From: Micromonospora antibiotica
Lineage (GTDB): Bacteria; Actinomycetota; Actinomycetes; Mycobacteriales; Micromonosporaceae
Assembly (NCBI RefSeq): GCF_017599305.1
Contig: NZ_JAGFWR010000013.1
Location: 62,001-126,000, forward strand
Direction: 5' to 3'
Length of the DNA: 64,000 nucleotides
The notes under the pieces were generated by a model that was not told the origin of the DNA, searched no databases, and was given only the letters and a program-made list of their open reading frames with translations. This document shows positions 32,923-41,122 of this stretch, piece by piece. How positions within the stretch are numbered: position 1 is the first letter of the stretch; every line of letters starts with the position of its first letter. The translations under genes and the position numbers were made by a program.

Positions 32923-34680
32923 ATGGCCCGGGCAAAGCAGAACGAGAAGGCCGCGACCGTCCGGACCTCCACCAGTAGCCGTGGTGTCCGGACCGTGTCG
33001 AAATCCGTGCTGGCCATGATGGTGGCCTCCGCGCTGGGCCTGCTCTGGGCCGGCGTCGAGATGACCGGCAACGGCACGGTGATGTACGCGTACGGGTTCT
33101 TCTTCACCGAGTTCTTCGCCGGGGTGGTCGCCCTGGTGGCGCTCAGCCTCACCGTGATGATGGGCCTGCTCGCCACCGACCGGCTGGTCCTGATGATCCG
33201 GCACCGGGTGCTGCTCCAGTCGGCGCACCGGGCCACCGGTGTCCTCGGTGTCGCCGGCCTGGTGTTCCACGTCATCACCAAGATCGCGATCGGTCGGGCC
33301 GGTCCCACCGACGCCGTGGTCCCGTTCATCGGTGGCCGCGGGCTCTACGTCGGTCTCGGCACGGTGGCCGCGTTCCTCATGGTGAGCGTGTTCTGGACCG
33401 GCATCGTCCGGGTCCGCTTCGCCGGTGTCGGCCCCAAGTGGTTCTGGCGCAGCCTGCACTCCCTGGCCTACCTCTCCTGGCCGTTCGCCCTGTTCCACGG
33501 CCTCAACGCCGGCCGCGCCGCCAAGTCCTGGGTGGTGCTCAGCTACCTGGCCTGCGTGCTGCTGGTGGTGGTGGCGCTGATGGTGCGGCTGTCGGTCTAC
33601 CTCGGCAAGCGCACCCGTGAGCAGCAGCAGGCCGCCGCGCTGAACAAGGCGATGACCGCCAAGGCGACCGACGAGGGCAAGGGGCGGACGCTGCTCAGCG
33701 GCCTCGGCCGTAAAAAGGAGGAGGAGACCAAGGACAGCCGGACCAGTTGGGCCGAGACCACCCTGACCCCGTCCTGGAACGCGCCGACCGGCACTGCCCG
33801 GCGTCGTGACCCCGAGCGGTTCACCGTTCCGGTGGTGCCCGAGCCCGGCACCCTGCGGGAACCCGTCCGGGGCGGCCGACCCGCCCGGGAGACGTCGGCC
33901 CCCCGCCGCGAGCGTGACCTGGAACCGGCCGCCCGCCGCCGCACCGCCGAGCGCGACGAGCGCGACGAACGGCCCCGCCGCCGCGACGAGGACGTCGCCC
34001 CGGTCTCCGGTGGTCGCCGCTCCCGGTACGAGGAGGACGTGGCCCCGGTGTCCGGCAGCCGCCGCGCCCGCTACGAGGAGGACGTCGCCCCGGTCTCCGG
34101 CAGTCGCCGGTCCCGGTACGAGGAGGACGTGGCCCCCGTGTCGGGCACCCGCCGGTCCCGCTACGAGGAGGACGTCGCCCCGGTGTCCGGTGGTCGCCGG
34201 TCCCGGTACGAGGAGGACGTGGCCCCCGTGTCGGGCACCCGCCGGTCCCGGTACGAGGACGAGGACATCGCCCCGGTCTCCACCGGTCGGCGGGCCCGCC
34301 GAGACGACGACGACCTGGCCGCCCGCTACTCGGCCCCGCCCCGGCGGCGCACCGAGGAGCCCGAGGAGCCGTGGGACAGCCCGAACCGGTGGGAGTCCAG
34401 CCGGCCCGTCTCGGCCGAACCCATCTCCGCCGCCCCGCGCAGCGGCTCCGGCCGGCACAGCGTCGAGCCGGACGTGCCCGAGGAGCCGGACTACTGGCGT
34501 CCGCCGGCCCGCTACGTCGCCGACGACATCCCGGTCGACGACACCCCGACCCTGGTCGACCTGGCCTCCCGGCGGGCCCGCAAGGCCACCGGCGACGGTC
34601 GCAGCCGGCGCAAGGGCAAAGCCAACGCGGACGCCGTCGACGGGGCGTACTGGGCCGGGCTGCGCGGTGAAGCCAAGTGA
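32923..34680 (+). CDS. ferric-reductase/NOX-type di-heme membrane protein with repeat tail
   Basis: 585 aa. Residues 27-225 contain about six helices with His102-x13-His116 and His179-x12-His192. The 14- and 13-residue spacings equal those of the two-heme ligands of NADPH oxidase/ferric reductases. There is no FAD- or NAD-binding domain; instead a charged cytosolic tail contains seven 15-residue repeats (RYEEDVAPVSGSRR type, 355-460). GAGGAG precedes the ATG. The next gene's NuoF-ferredoxin product (ATG overlaps the TGA) can supply electrons. Electron acceptor outside the cell unknown. Confidence 0.75.
   Translation: MARAKQNEKAATVRTSTSSRGVRTVSKSVLAMMVASALGLLWAGVEMTGNGTVMYAYGFFFTEFFAGVVALVALSLTVMMGLLATDRLVLMIRHRVLLQSAHRATGVLGVAGLVFHVITKIAIGRAGPTDAVVPFIGGRGLYVGLGTVAAFLMVSVFWTGIVRVRFAGVGPKWFWRSLHSLAYLSWPFALFHGLNAGRAAKSWVVLSYLACVLLVVVALMVRLSVYLGKRTREQQQAAALNKAMTAKATDEGKGRTLLSGLGRKKEEETKDSRTSWAETTLTPSWNAPTGTARRRDPERFTVPVVPEPGTLREPVRGGRPARETSAPRRERDLEPAARRRTAERDERDERPRRRDEDVAPVSGGRRSRYEEDVAPVSGSRRARYEEDVAPVSGSRRSRYEEDVAPVSGTRRSRYEEDVAPVSGGRRSRYEEDVAPVSGTRRSRYEDEDIAPVSTGRRARRDDDDLAARYSAPPRRRTEEPEEPWDSPNRWESSRPVSAEPISAAPRSGSGRHSVEPDVPEEPDYWRPPARYVADDIPVDDTPTLVDLASRRARKATGDGRSRRKGKANADAVDGAYWAGLRGEAK
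33985..34302 (+). repeat. 45-bp in-frame tandem repeats
   Basis: About seven 45-bp units encode RYEED-V-APVSG-[SGT]RR-[SA]. Third codon positions vary between copies while the protein stays nearly constant, so selection acts on the peptide. Confidence 0.85.
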
Positions 34681-36143
34681 TGCGCACCAAGGTGCCCCCG
34701 GTCGCCTGCATCGGCGAGCCCCGGCTCACCGCCGGTTTCGCCGAGTTCGGTCGGCTCGACCTGATGGCACACGAGACGGTGCACGGGCCGATCGGCCCGA
34801 TGGAACCGGCCAACCTGCTCCGACTGGCCGAGGCCATCCAGCTCAAGGGCAAGGGCGGCGCCGGTTTCCCGTTCTACCGGAAGTTCAAGGCGGTGCTGGA
34901 GTCCTGTGAACGGCAGGACCTGCCCGCCGTGGTGGTGGTCAACGCCACCGAGGGGGAACCGGCGAGCTGGAAGGACAAGGTGCTGCTCACCCGGGCCCCG
35001 CACCTGATCCTCGACGGTGCCGCCCTGTCCGCCTACGCGCTGGACGCCGAGGAGATCGTGCTCTGCGTCGCCGACGACCTGATCGGCCGGGACTCGCTCA
35101 CCGAGGCACTCGCCGAACGTCGGATGCCGGTGCCCACCACCATCGTCACCGTGCCGCACCGGTTCATCTCCGGCGAGGGCGGCGCACTGGTCAACGGGAT
35201 CAACGGCCTGCCGCACATCCCGCCGGGCACCAAGAAGCGGTCCAGCGACTCGGGCGTACGCAACCTGCCCACCCTGCTGTCCAACGCCGAGACGTACGCC
35301 CAGGTGGCCATCGCCGCCCGGCTCGGCCCGTACGAGTACGCGGCGCTCGGCACCGACGACGAGCCGGGCACCGTGCTGCTCACCGTGACCGGCCAGGCCA
35401 AACGCGCCGCCGTGGTGGAGTGCGCCGCCGGCACCCCGCTGCGGGACATCCTCGAACTCTGCGAGGTGCCGGAGGGGCCGGGCATCCTGATGGGCGGCTA
35501 CCACGGTCGCTGGATCACCTGGGAGGCGGCGCAGCGGGCCGAGATCACCCGCAAGAGCCTCACCAGCGTCGGCGGCACCCTCGGCGCCGGCATCATCATC
35601 CCGCTCGGCCGCGACACCTGCCCGCTCGGCGAAGCCGCCCAGGTGGTCCGCTACCTGGCCGGGGAGTCCGCCGGCCAGTGCGGGCCGTGCAAGCGTGGCC
35701 TGCCCGACCTGGCCCGCGCCGTCGACCTGGCGGTCTCCGGCAGCGCCCCGGTGGAGGTCGTGCGGGCCGCCGCCGGTGACGTGAAGGGCCGGGGCGCGTG
35801 CAGCCACCCCGACGGCACCTCCCGTTTCGCGCTCTCCGCGATGGAGGTGTTCGCCGACGACCTGCGGCAGCACACCACCGGTGAGGGGTGCGGCAAACGG
35901 GTCAAGGGCGTGATGGGGCTGCCCGGTGCCCCCGACGCCAACCCGAAGATGCTCACCCTGGACTGGTCCCGCTGTGACGGGCACGGACTCTGCGCCCACG
36001 TCGTACCGGACTTCATCCGGCTCGACGGCAACGGCTACCCCGCCTTCCCGCCTACTCCCGTGCCGACCTGGCTGAAGGAGGGGGCGATGAAGGCCGTCAA
36101 GGTCTGCCCCGAGCTCGCGCTGCGGTTGGTCGAGGTCAAGTAG
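34680..36143 (+). CDS. NuoF-like NADH-binding flavoprotein fused to a C-terminal ferredoxin
   Basis: 487 aa, ATG at 34680 overlapping the previous stop. NuoF parts: LKGKGGAGFPFYRKFK (NADH/FMN loop), NATEGEPASWKDK (FMN), GVRNLPTLLSNAETYAQ, and ESAGQCGPCKRG plus a later Cys (GACSHP) for the N3-type 4Fe-4S cluster at about 330-380. From about 425 a single-cluster ferredoxin: RCDGHGLCAHVVPDFIR...VKVCPELA. Not part of Complex I: no nuoE/nuoG near. Likely takes electrons from NAD(P)H and delivers them to the di-heme protein. Confidence 0.85.
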   Translation: MRTKVPPVACIGEPRLTAGFAEFGRLDLMAHETVHGPIGPMEPANLLRLAEAIQLKGKGGAGFPFYRKFKAVLESCERQDLPAVVVVNATEGEPASWKDKVLLTRAPHLILDGAALSAYALDAEEIVLCVADDLIGRDSLTEALAERRMPVPTTIVTVPHRFISGEGGALVNGINGLPHIPPGTKKRSSDSGVRNLPTLLSNAETYAQVAIAARLGPYEYAALGTDDEPGTVLLTVTGQAKRAAVVECAAGTPLRDILELCEVPEGPGILMGGYHGRWITWEAAQRAEITRKSLTSVGGTLGAGIIIPLGRDTCPLGEAAQVVRYLAGESAGQCGPCKRGLPDLARAVDLAVSGSAPVEVVRAAAGDVKGRGACSHPDGTSRFALSAMEVFADDLRQHTTGEGCGKRVKGVMGLPGAPDANPKMLTLDWSRCDGHGLCAHVVPDFIRLDGNGYPAFPPTPVPTWLKEGAMKAVKVCPELALRLVEVK

Positions 36144-36202
36144 CACCGTCGAGGTCACCCGGCACCGTCCAGGTCACGTAGCACCACCGAGAGGAGATTC
36201 GG

Positions 36203-36814
36203 ATGCGGTCGTCGTACCCCAGGACCCGGCCGGGTGGCCGACCGGCCGTCCGGCTCGCCGTCGCCGCCACCCTGGCCGGCACCCTGCTGGCCGCCTCGGC
36301 GTGCGCCGTCGGGCCGACGACGGCGCAACCGGCCGCCGAGGTCGCCGTGCCGATCGCCACCTCGTCGCCGCTGCCCGCCGAGCCGACCCCGACCGGGGCA
36401 CCCGCCCCGGTGCCCGACGCGTTGCGCTTCACCGCCAAGACCCTCGACGGTACGGCGTTCTCCGCCGCCGCCCTGGCCGGCCGGCCGGTGGTGCTCTGGT
36501 TCTGGGCGCCGTGGTGCGCCACCTGCGCCAGCCAGGCGTGGACGGTCGCCGAGATCGCCCCGAAATACCGGGACACCGTGCCGATCGTCGGGGTGGCCGG
36601 CCTCGGCGAGCAGAAGGCGATGCGCAGCTTCGTCACCGAGTTCGAACTCGGCGGCACCACGCAGATCGACGACCGGGCCGGCGCGTTGTGGCGGCGCTTC
36701 GAGATCGTCGAACAGAGCACCTTCCTGATCATCGATCGGGAGGGGAAGGTCGTCCACCAGGGCTTCCTCGACGGTGAGGACCTGACCCGCCGGGTCGCCG
36801 CCCTGGCCGGCTGA
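36203..36814 (+). CDS. TlpA/ResA-like thioredoxin lipoprotein
   Basis: 203 aa. Lipobox LLAASAC (Cys about 34), Pro/Ala-rich spacer, then a thioredoxin fold with WCATC redox pair in FWAPWCATCASQAW (about 101-110) and TFLIIDREGKVVHQGFLDG at the end. GAGAGGAG lies seven bases before the ATG. Outside the cell, reduces or makes thiols, served by the CcdA protein encoded next (TGATG overlap). Starts 59 bases after the NuoF-like gene. Confidence 0.87.
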   Translation: MRSSYPRTRPGGRPAVRLAVAATLAGTLLAASACAVGPTTAQPAAEVAVPIATSSPLPAEPTPTGAPAPVPDALRFTAKTLDGTAFSAAALAGRPVVLWFWAPWCATCASQAWTVAEIAPKYRDTVPIVGVAGLGEQKAMRSFVTEFELGGTTQIDDRAGALWRRFEIVEQSTFLIIDREGKVVHQGFLDGEDLTRRVAALAG

Positions 36815-37668
36815 TGACCGGCCCGCTGCTGCTCGCGCTGACCGCCGGGATGCTCGGCGCGGTCAACCCGTGCGGCTTCGCGATGCTGCCGGCGTATCTG
36901 TCGCTGCTGGTCGCCGGGCCTGCGGACGGCCGCGGCGCGATCGGCCGGGCACTCACCGCGGCGGCCGGCCTGACCTGTGGGTACGTCGTGGTGTTCGGGG
37001 CTTTCGGGTTGGCCGTGGCACCCTTGGCCGACTGGCTGCGCCCCCGGCTGCCGTGGCTGACCGTGACGCTCGGGCTGGGCCTGCTGGCGCTCGGGTTGTG
37101 GCTGCTCGCCGGACGCCGCCTGCCCACCCCGCGTCCGTCGGCCCGCGCGCCCCGGCTGACCCGTTCGCTGCCGTCCATGGCGCTGTTCGGCATGGCGTAC
37201 GCGCTGGCGTCGCTGAGCTGCTCGATCGCGCCGTTCCTGGCGATCGTGGTGACCAGCCTCCAGGCCGGCTCGACCCTGCGCGGGCTGGCGCTGTTCGTCG
37301 CGTACGCGCTCGGGATGGGTCTGGTGGTGGCGGTGGCGGCGCTCGGCGTGGCGCTGCTGCGCGGGCGGGTGGTGAGTGGGTTGCGCGGTGCGGGTGCCTG
37401 GGTGCCCCGCCTCAGTGGCCTGGTGCTGCTCGTCGCGGGCGGCTACGTCGCCTGGTACGGCTGGTACGAGGTCCGGCTCGCCCAGGGTCGGCACGACGCC
37501 TTCGGTGACCCGGTGGTGGTAGGTGCGGCCCGGGTCCAACGGATGCTGGTGACGGCCCTGGACACGGCCGGGCCGGTGGTGCTCACCGGGCTGCTGCTCG
37601 GGTTGCTCGCGGTGGCGGCGCTGCTGCACCGCAGCCGCACCCGGACCGGTGACACCGAACGGGTGTGA
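36814..37668 (+). CDS. ccdA: CcdA-family thiol-electron transporter
   Basis: 284 aa, six to seven helices. N-terminal MLGAVNPCGFAMLPAYLSLLV carries the first of the two helix-buried Cys (NPCG/PCGFxxLPxY hallmark), and ALASLSCSIAPFLAIV the second. Passes electrons from cytosolic thioredoxin across the membrane to TlpA-type proteins. A C-terminal extra helix (VLTGLLLGLLAVAALL). Last gene of the electron-transfer operon; a hairpin follows. Confidence 0.87.
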   Translation: MTGPLLLALTAGMLGAVNPCGFAMLPAYLSLLVAGPADGRGAIGRALTAAAGLTCGYVVVFGAFGLAVAPLADWLRPRLPWLTVTLGLGLLALGLWLLAGRRLPTPRPSARAPRLTRSLPSMALFGMAYALASLSCSIAPFLAIVVTSLQAGSTLRGLALFVAYALGMGLVVAVAALGVALLRGRVVSGLRGAGAWVPRLSGLVLLVAGGYVAWYGWYEVRLAQGRHDAFGDPVVVGAARVQRMLVTALDTAGPVVLTGLLLGLLAVAALLHRSRTRTGDTERV

Positions 37669-37764
37669 GACAAACCGGCCGGTGACCCCGCCGGGCTGGT
37701 GCGCGGCTGGCCGATGTCGGTCGGGTGTGCGGGGGCCGGGTGGGCGCGGTGCGGGCCGGGTGGT

Positions 37765-37800
37765 GCGGGGCGGGGCGGTGGCCCGGAGGCCCCGCCCCGC
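37765..37800. terminator. GC-rich hairpin between ccdA and serS
   Basis: A perfect 12-bp inverted repeat (37765-37776 / 37789-37800) with a 12-base loop sits between two convergent genes. Confidence 0.7.
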
Positions 37801-37810
37801 CCCGCGAGCC

Positions 37811-39097
37811 TCAGCGCAGCGGGGTGAGCCGGTCGGTGCCGAGCCGGTCGCGGAGCACCTCGGGCACCACTACCGAGCCGTCGGGCTGCTGGAACTGCTC
37901 CAGGATGGCTGGGAAGAGCCGGCTGGTGGCCAGCGCCGACCCGTTGAGGGTGTGCACGAAGCGGGTCTGCTTGCCCCCCGGCTCGCGGTAGCGGATGGCG
38001 GCCCGGCGGGCCTGGTAGTCACCGGCCCAGGAGACCGACGACACCTCCTTGTACTTGCCGGTGCTCGGCATCCACACCTCGATGTCGAGGGTCTTCTTCA
38101 TCGACGCGCTGGCGTCACCGGCGGACAGCAGGCTGCGCTGGTAGTGCAGGCCCAGCTTCTCGACCAGGCTCTCCGCGTGGGCGAGCATCTCCTCCAGCGC
38201 CGCGTCGGCCTGCTCCGGCAGGGTGAACTGGAAGATCTCCACCTTGTTGAACTGGTGCCCGCGCACGGTGCCGCGCTCGTCGGAGTGCGAGCCGGCCGCC
38301 TCGCGGCGGTAGCAGGGGGTGTACGCGAACGCCTTCAGCGGCAGCTTCGACGTCTCCAGGATCTCGTCCTGGTAGGCCCCGAGGATGGCCGTCTCCGAGG
38401 TGGGCAGCAGGAACTGCCCGCGCGGGGCGGACTCCCGGTCCAGGTGGTAGACGTCGTCGTAGAACTTCGGGAACTGGCCGGCGGCGAAGCCGGCGGTGTC
38501 GAGCAGCAGGTGCGGCGGGAGCAGGAACTCGTAGCCGGCCCGCACGTGCTCGTCGATGAACCAGTTGATCAGCGCCCATTCCAGCCGGGCGCCCAGGCCG
38601 GTGTACATCCAGAAGCCCGAACCGCCGAGCTTGACGCCGCGCTCGTGGTCGACCAGGCCGAGTGCGCGGCTCAGCTCCACGTGGTCGCGGATCTTCTCGA
38701 TGACCGGGGACTCGCCGAAGGTCTTCACCACCCGGTTGGCCTCCTTGCCGCCGGGCACCACGTCGTCGGCGGGCAGGTTGGGCAGCTCGCTCATTGTGCC
38801 GCGCAGCCGGGACTGCACCTCGTCCAGCTGGGACTCCAGGTCGGCGAGCTGCTTGCGCTCGACCTCCGGCGCGACGGACTCCGGCGTGGTGCCGGCCCGC
38901 TTCGCCTGCGCGTACGCCCGGGCGTCGGCCTTGCGGCGCTGCCGCTCGGCGTCGATCTCCGTGATCAGGGCGCGACGCTCCTGGTCGAGTCGCTGGATGT
39001 CGTCCAGGACCCGATTGACCTCGGCGGGATCCAGACGCTTCGCCAGCGCGGTCGCCACCGCCTCGCGATCCTTCCGGATCAACTCCATGTCGAGCAT
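37811..39097 (-). CDS. serS: seryl-tRNA synthetase
   Basis: 428 aa, complete. Coiled-coil tRNA-binding arm at about 25-110 (RALITEIDAERQRRKADARA; ERKQLADLESQLDEVQSRL). Class II motifs: motif 1 about LEWALINWFIDEHV, motif 2 AYTPCYRREAAGSHSDERGT(V)RGHQFNKVE (about 265-293), motif 3 LNGSALATSRLFPAILE. Charges tRNA-Ser in the cytoplasm. Essential single gene. ATG at 39097 after GGAGC. Convergent with ccdA. Confidence 0.95.
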   Translation of the reverse strand: MLDMELIRKDREAVATALAKRLDPAEVNRVLDDIQRLDQERRALITEIDAERQRRKADARAYAQAKRAGTTPESVAPEVERKQLADLESQLDEVQSRLRGTMSELPNLPADDVVPGGKEANRVVKTFGESPVIEKIRDHVELSRALGLVDHERGVKLGGSGFWMYTGLGARLEWALINWFIDEHVRAGYEFLLPPHLLLDTAGFAAGQFPKFYDDVYHLDRESAPRGQFLLPTSETAILGAYQDEILETSKLPLKAFAYTPCYRREAAGSHSDERGTVRGHQFNKVEIFQFTLPEQADAALEEMLAHAESLVEKLGLHYQRSLLSAGDASASMKKTLDIEVWMPSTGKYKEVSSVSWAGDYQARRAAIRYREPGGKQTRFVHTLNGSALATSRLFPAILEQFQQPDGSVVVPEVLRDRLGTDRLTPLR

Positions 39098-39977
39098 GCT
39101 GCTCCGTACGCTCCGTCCAGACGGTCGGGGTGGGACCCTCCGATGCTACCGTCGCGCCCGCCGCCACCCGGCCCCGGCCGGAGGCCCGGCCTCACCCGCG
39201 CTGCCCCACCGGCCCGACCGGTGCTGCTGGCCCTACCGGTCCCACCGGTCCGATCGGCGCTGCTCTGGCCCCACCGGTCCCACGGGTCCGGTCGGCGCTG
39301 CCGTGCGTGGTGTGGCCGGGGTGCTGTCCGGCCGGTGCCGCGCTGACCGCCGTCCCCGGAGCGGTCGTGTCCGCGCCGGTGGGACCGCCGGCCGGCCGCG
39401 CCGCAGGGGCCCGGTCGTCCGGTCCGATCCCGACAGATGCTGCCGTCGACCCGAGCGGTGACCTACGGTGACGAGTCGGCGTCGAACCCCTTTTTGTCAC
39501 TCTGGGTGATCCTGGGGGCGTTGTTCTTACCGTGTCCGGATGGGCTTCCAGCGGCAGATCCCCTCCGAGCTGCTCAAATGCCGTATCGACTCGTCACCCC
39601 TCACCACCCCCACTCCGACGCTTTGCTCTGCTGCCATCGGCGCGACGGTTACCCGCCGTGCCTGTTGCTTCGGTGGCAGCAGAGCAAAGCGTGCACGGGC
39701 GAGTAGGTGGGGGGAGGGTTGTAGCTACCCTCCGTAATTGGTGGGGGTATCGTTGTCCGTCGATGGCATGCCGGCAGGCCCGGTGCCCGACGCGGGTCAC
39801 TCTCCGGCAGGCCCGGTGCCGAGGCGGGTCACCCGGCGACCGCCCGGCACCTGATCGTGCTGCGCCGGGGCGGGGCCGGGGCGAGGCGGAAACGGGGGTG
39901 CGGCCGGGGCGGGACCGGACCCGCTGGGTCCGAGGTCGACGCGGAACGCCGGCTGGGCTGCCGGCCGGCCGTGACCG
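39098..39977. other. 880-bp region without a recognisable gene
   Basis: Bases about 39225-39305 hold GPTGP-coding near-repeats (unit ~39 bp, ccggtcccaccggtcc). A perfect 19-bp inverted repeat with a 37-base loop lies at 39618-39692. Two ~30-bp direct repeats (ccggcaggcccggtgcc...gcgggtcac) lie at about 39771-39832. The stretch 39480-39540 and 39700-39755 is less GC-rich (ttgttcttaccgtg; gtagctaccctccgtaattgg) and could hold promoters. No codon-position pattern convinces on either strand. Confidence 0.55.
39618..39692. repeat. 19-bp perfect inverted repeat
   Basis: Arms 39618-39636 (acgctttgctctgctgcca) and 39674-39692, loop 37 bases, in the gene-free space between serS and the MerR-clamp gene. 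No poly-T; could be a dispersed palindrome or weak terminator. Confidence 0.7.
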
Positions 39978-41069
39978 TCAGAGGCGGATCGGCATCAGGA
40001 TCGAGAAGGTGTCCTCGTCACCGGGCCGGCGGACGGCCAGCGGGGCGATCGGGCCGTCGAGTTCCAGCATCAGTTGCGGGCCACCGGCAGCCTCCAGGGC
40101 ATCGAGCAGGAAGTCCCCGTTCACGCCGACCAGCAGGTCGGTCCGGTCCGGCCCGGCCAGTTCGGTCGCGTCGACCAGGCGCAGCCCGTCGTGGTCGTCC
40201 ACCCCGAGCACGGTCACCGGCAGCGGCACCCCCTCGTGCACCCGGGTGACCGTGGGGGTGCCGGCCCGCAGCGCGGCGCGCAGCCTCGCCACGTCGACCG
40301 GTACCTGCCGGGCCGGTGCGTCCGCCGGTCGGCGCAGCAGCCGGCGGTAGTCGGTGAACTCGTACGGCAACACCGCCGAGCTGGCCACGGCACCGGCGAC
40401 GGTGACGGCGACCCGGCCCTCGGCGAGCGTCAGGTGCGCCTGCTCCTGCGTGTCGGCATCCAGCAGGGCCCGGAACTCGTCGACCGCCGCCGCCGGGAGC
40501 AGCGCCCGCACCGGCGGGCCGTCCACCCGGCCGCCGGCCCGGGCCAACGCCATCCGGTAGCGGTCGGTGGCGACGAGTCGTACGCCGTCGGACTCCACGT
40601 CCAACAGCACACCGGTGAGCATCGGCAGGTCGGGGTCGGTGCCGACGGCGAACCGGACGGCGTCGACGGCAGCGGCCAGGTCGGTGCGGGCAAGCACGAT
40701 CGTGGTGGTCATCGGGTACTCCTCGGGATCGATCAGGGTGCGGACCCGGGAGAGTTCACGGCGGGCGTCGGCGAGACCGTCCTCCAACCGGCGTAGGTGG
40801 GCGTCGAACAACCGCCCCACCCGCGCGGGTTCGTGCCGCAGCCGCAGCGCGGCGGTGATCTCGACCAGCGGCATACCGACCCGACGTAGCCCGGCCACCA
40901 GCCGGGCCGGCGTCACCTGCGCGTCGGTGTACCAGCGGTAACCGTTCACCGGGTCGACCAGCGTCGGCGTCAGCACCCCGCACCGGTCGTAGAACCGCAA
41001 CGCGCTGACCGTCAGGCCACTGGCCCGGGCCAGCTCGCCGATACTCAGCAGTTCGCTCTCCACGCCCAT
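39978..41069 (-). CDS. MerR-family regulator fused to beta-clamp-like domains
   Basis: 363 aa. Residues 7-75 form a MerR HTH (LLSIGELARASGLTVSALRFYDRCGVL, NGYRWYTDAQV). A helix follows to 118. Residues 119-363 match domains II and III of the DNA polymerase III sliding clamp: LPMLTGVLLDVESDGVRLVATDRYRMA, TDYRRLLR, VNGDFLLDAL and a C-terminal SILMPIRL like DnaN's. Clamp domain I is missing. An internal ATG at 40712 has GAGGAG six bases upstream, so the clamp part might also be made alone. Role unknown; DNA-related regulator inferred. Confidence 0.83.
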   Translation of the reverse strand: MGVESELLSIGELARASGLTVSALRFYDRCGVLTPTLVDPVNGYRWYTDAQVTPARLVAGLRRVGMPLVEITAALRLRHEPARVGRLFDAHLRRLEDGLADARRELSRVRTLIDPEEYPMTTTIVLARTDLAAAVDAVRFAVGTDPDLPMLTGVLLDVESDGVRLVATDRYRMALARAGGRVDGPPVRALLPAAAVDEFRALLDADTQEQAHLTLAEGRVAVTVAGAVASSAVLPYEFTDYRRLLRRPADAPARQVPVDVARLRAALRAGTPTVTRVHEGVPLPVTVLGVDDHDGLRLVDATELAGPDRTDLLVGVNGDFLLDALEAAGGPQLMLELDGPIAPLAVRRPGDEDTFSILMPIRL

Positions 41070-41122
41070 GATGCTGTCGCCTCCACCAGGTCGAGGGTCA
41101 AGCCGTCGGGTCGTCGCCCCGG

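Noticed and set aside
33985-34302. Regular 45-bp repeats as a CRISPR array
   Set aside because: Units adjoin without unique spacers, are in frame and silent-site variable: coding repeats.
34512-36158. 548-codon antisense frame opposite the NuoF-ferredoxin gene
   Set aside because: Shadow frame; Fe-S and FMN motifs are on the plus strand.
39130-39500. Collagen-like GPTGPTGP peptide frames on both strands
   Set aside because: Both strands give similar Gly-Pro repeats because the DNA itself is a near-repeat; no ribosome-binding site or export signal.
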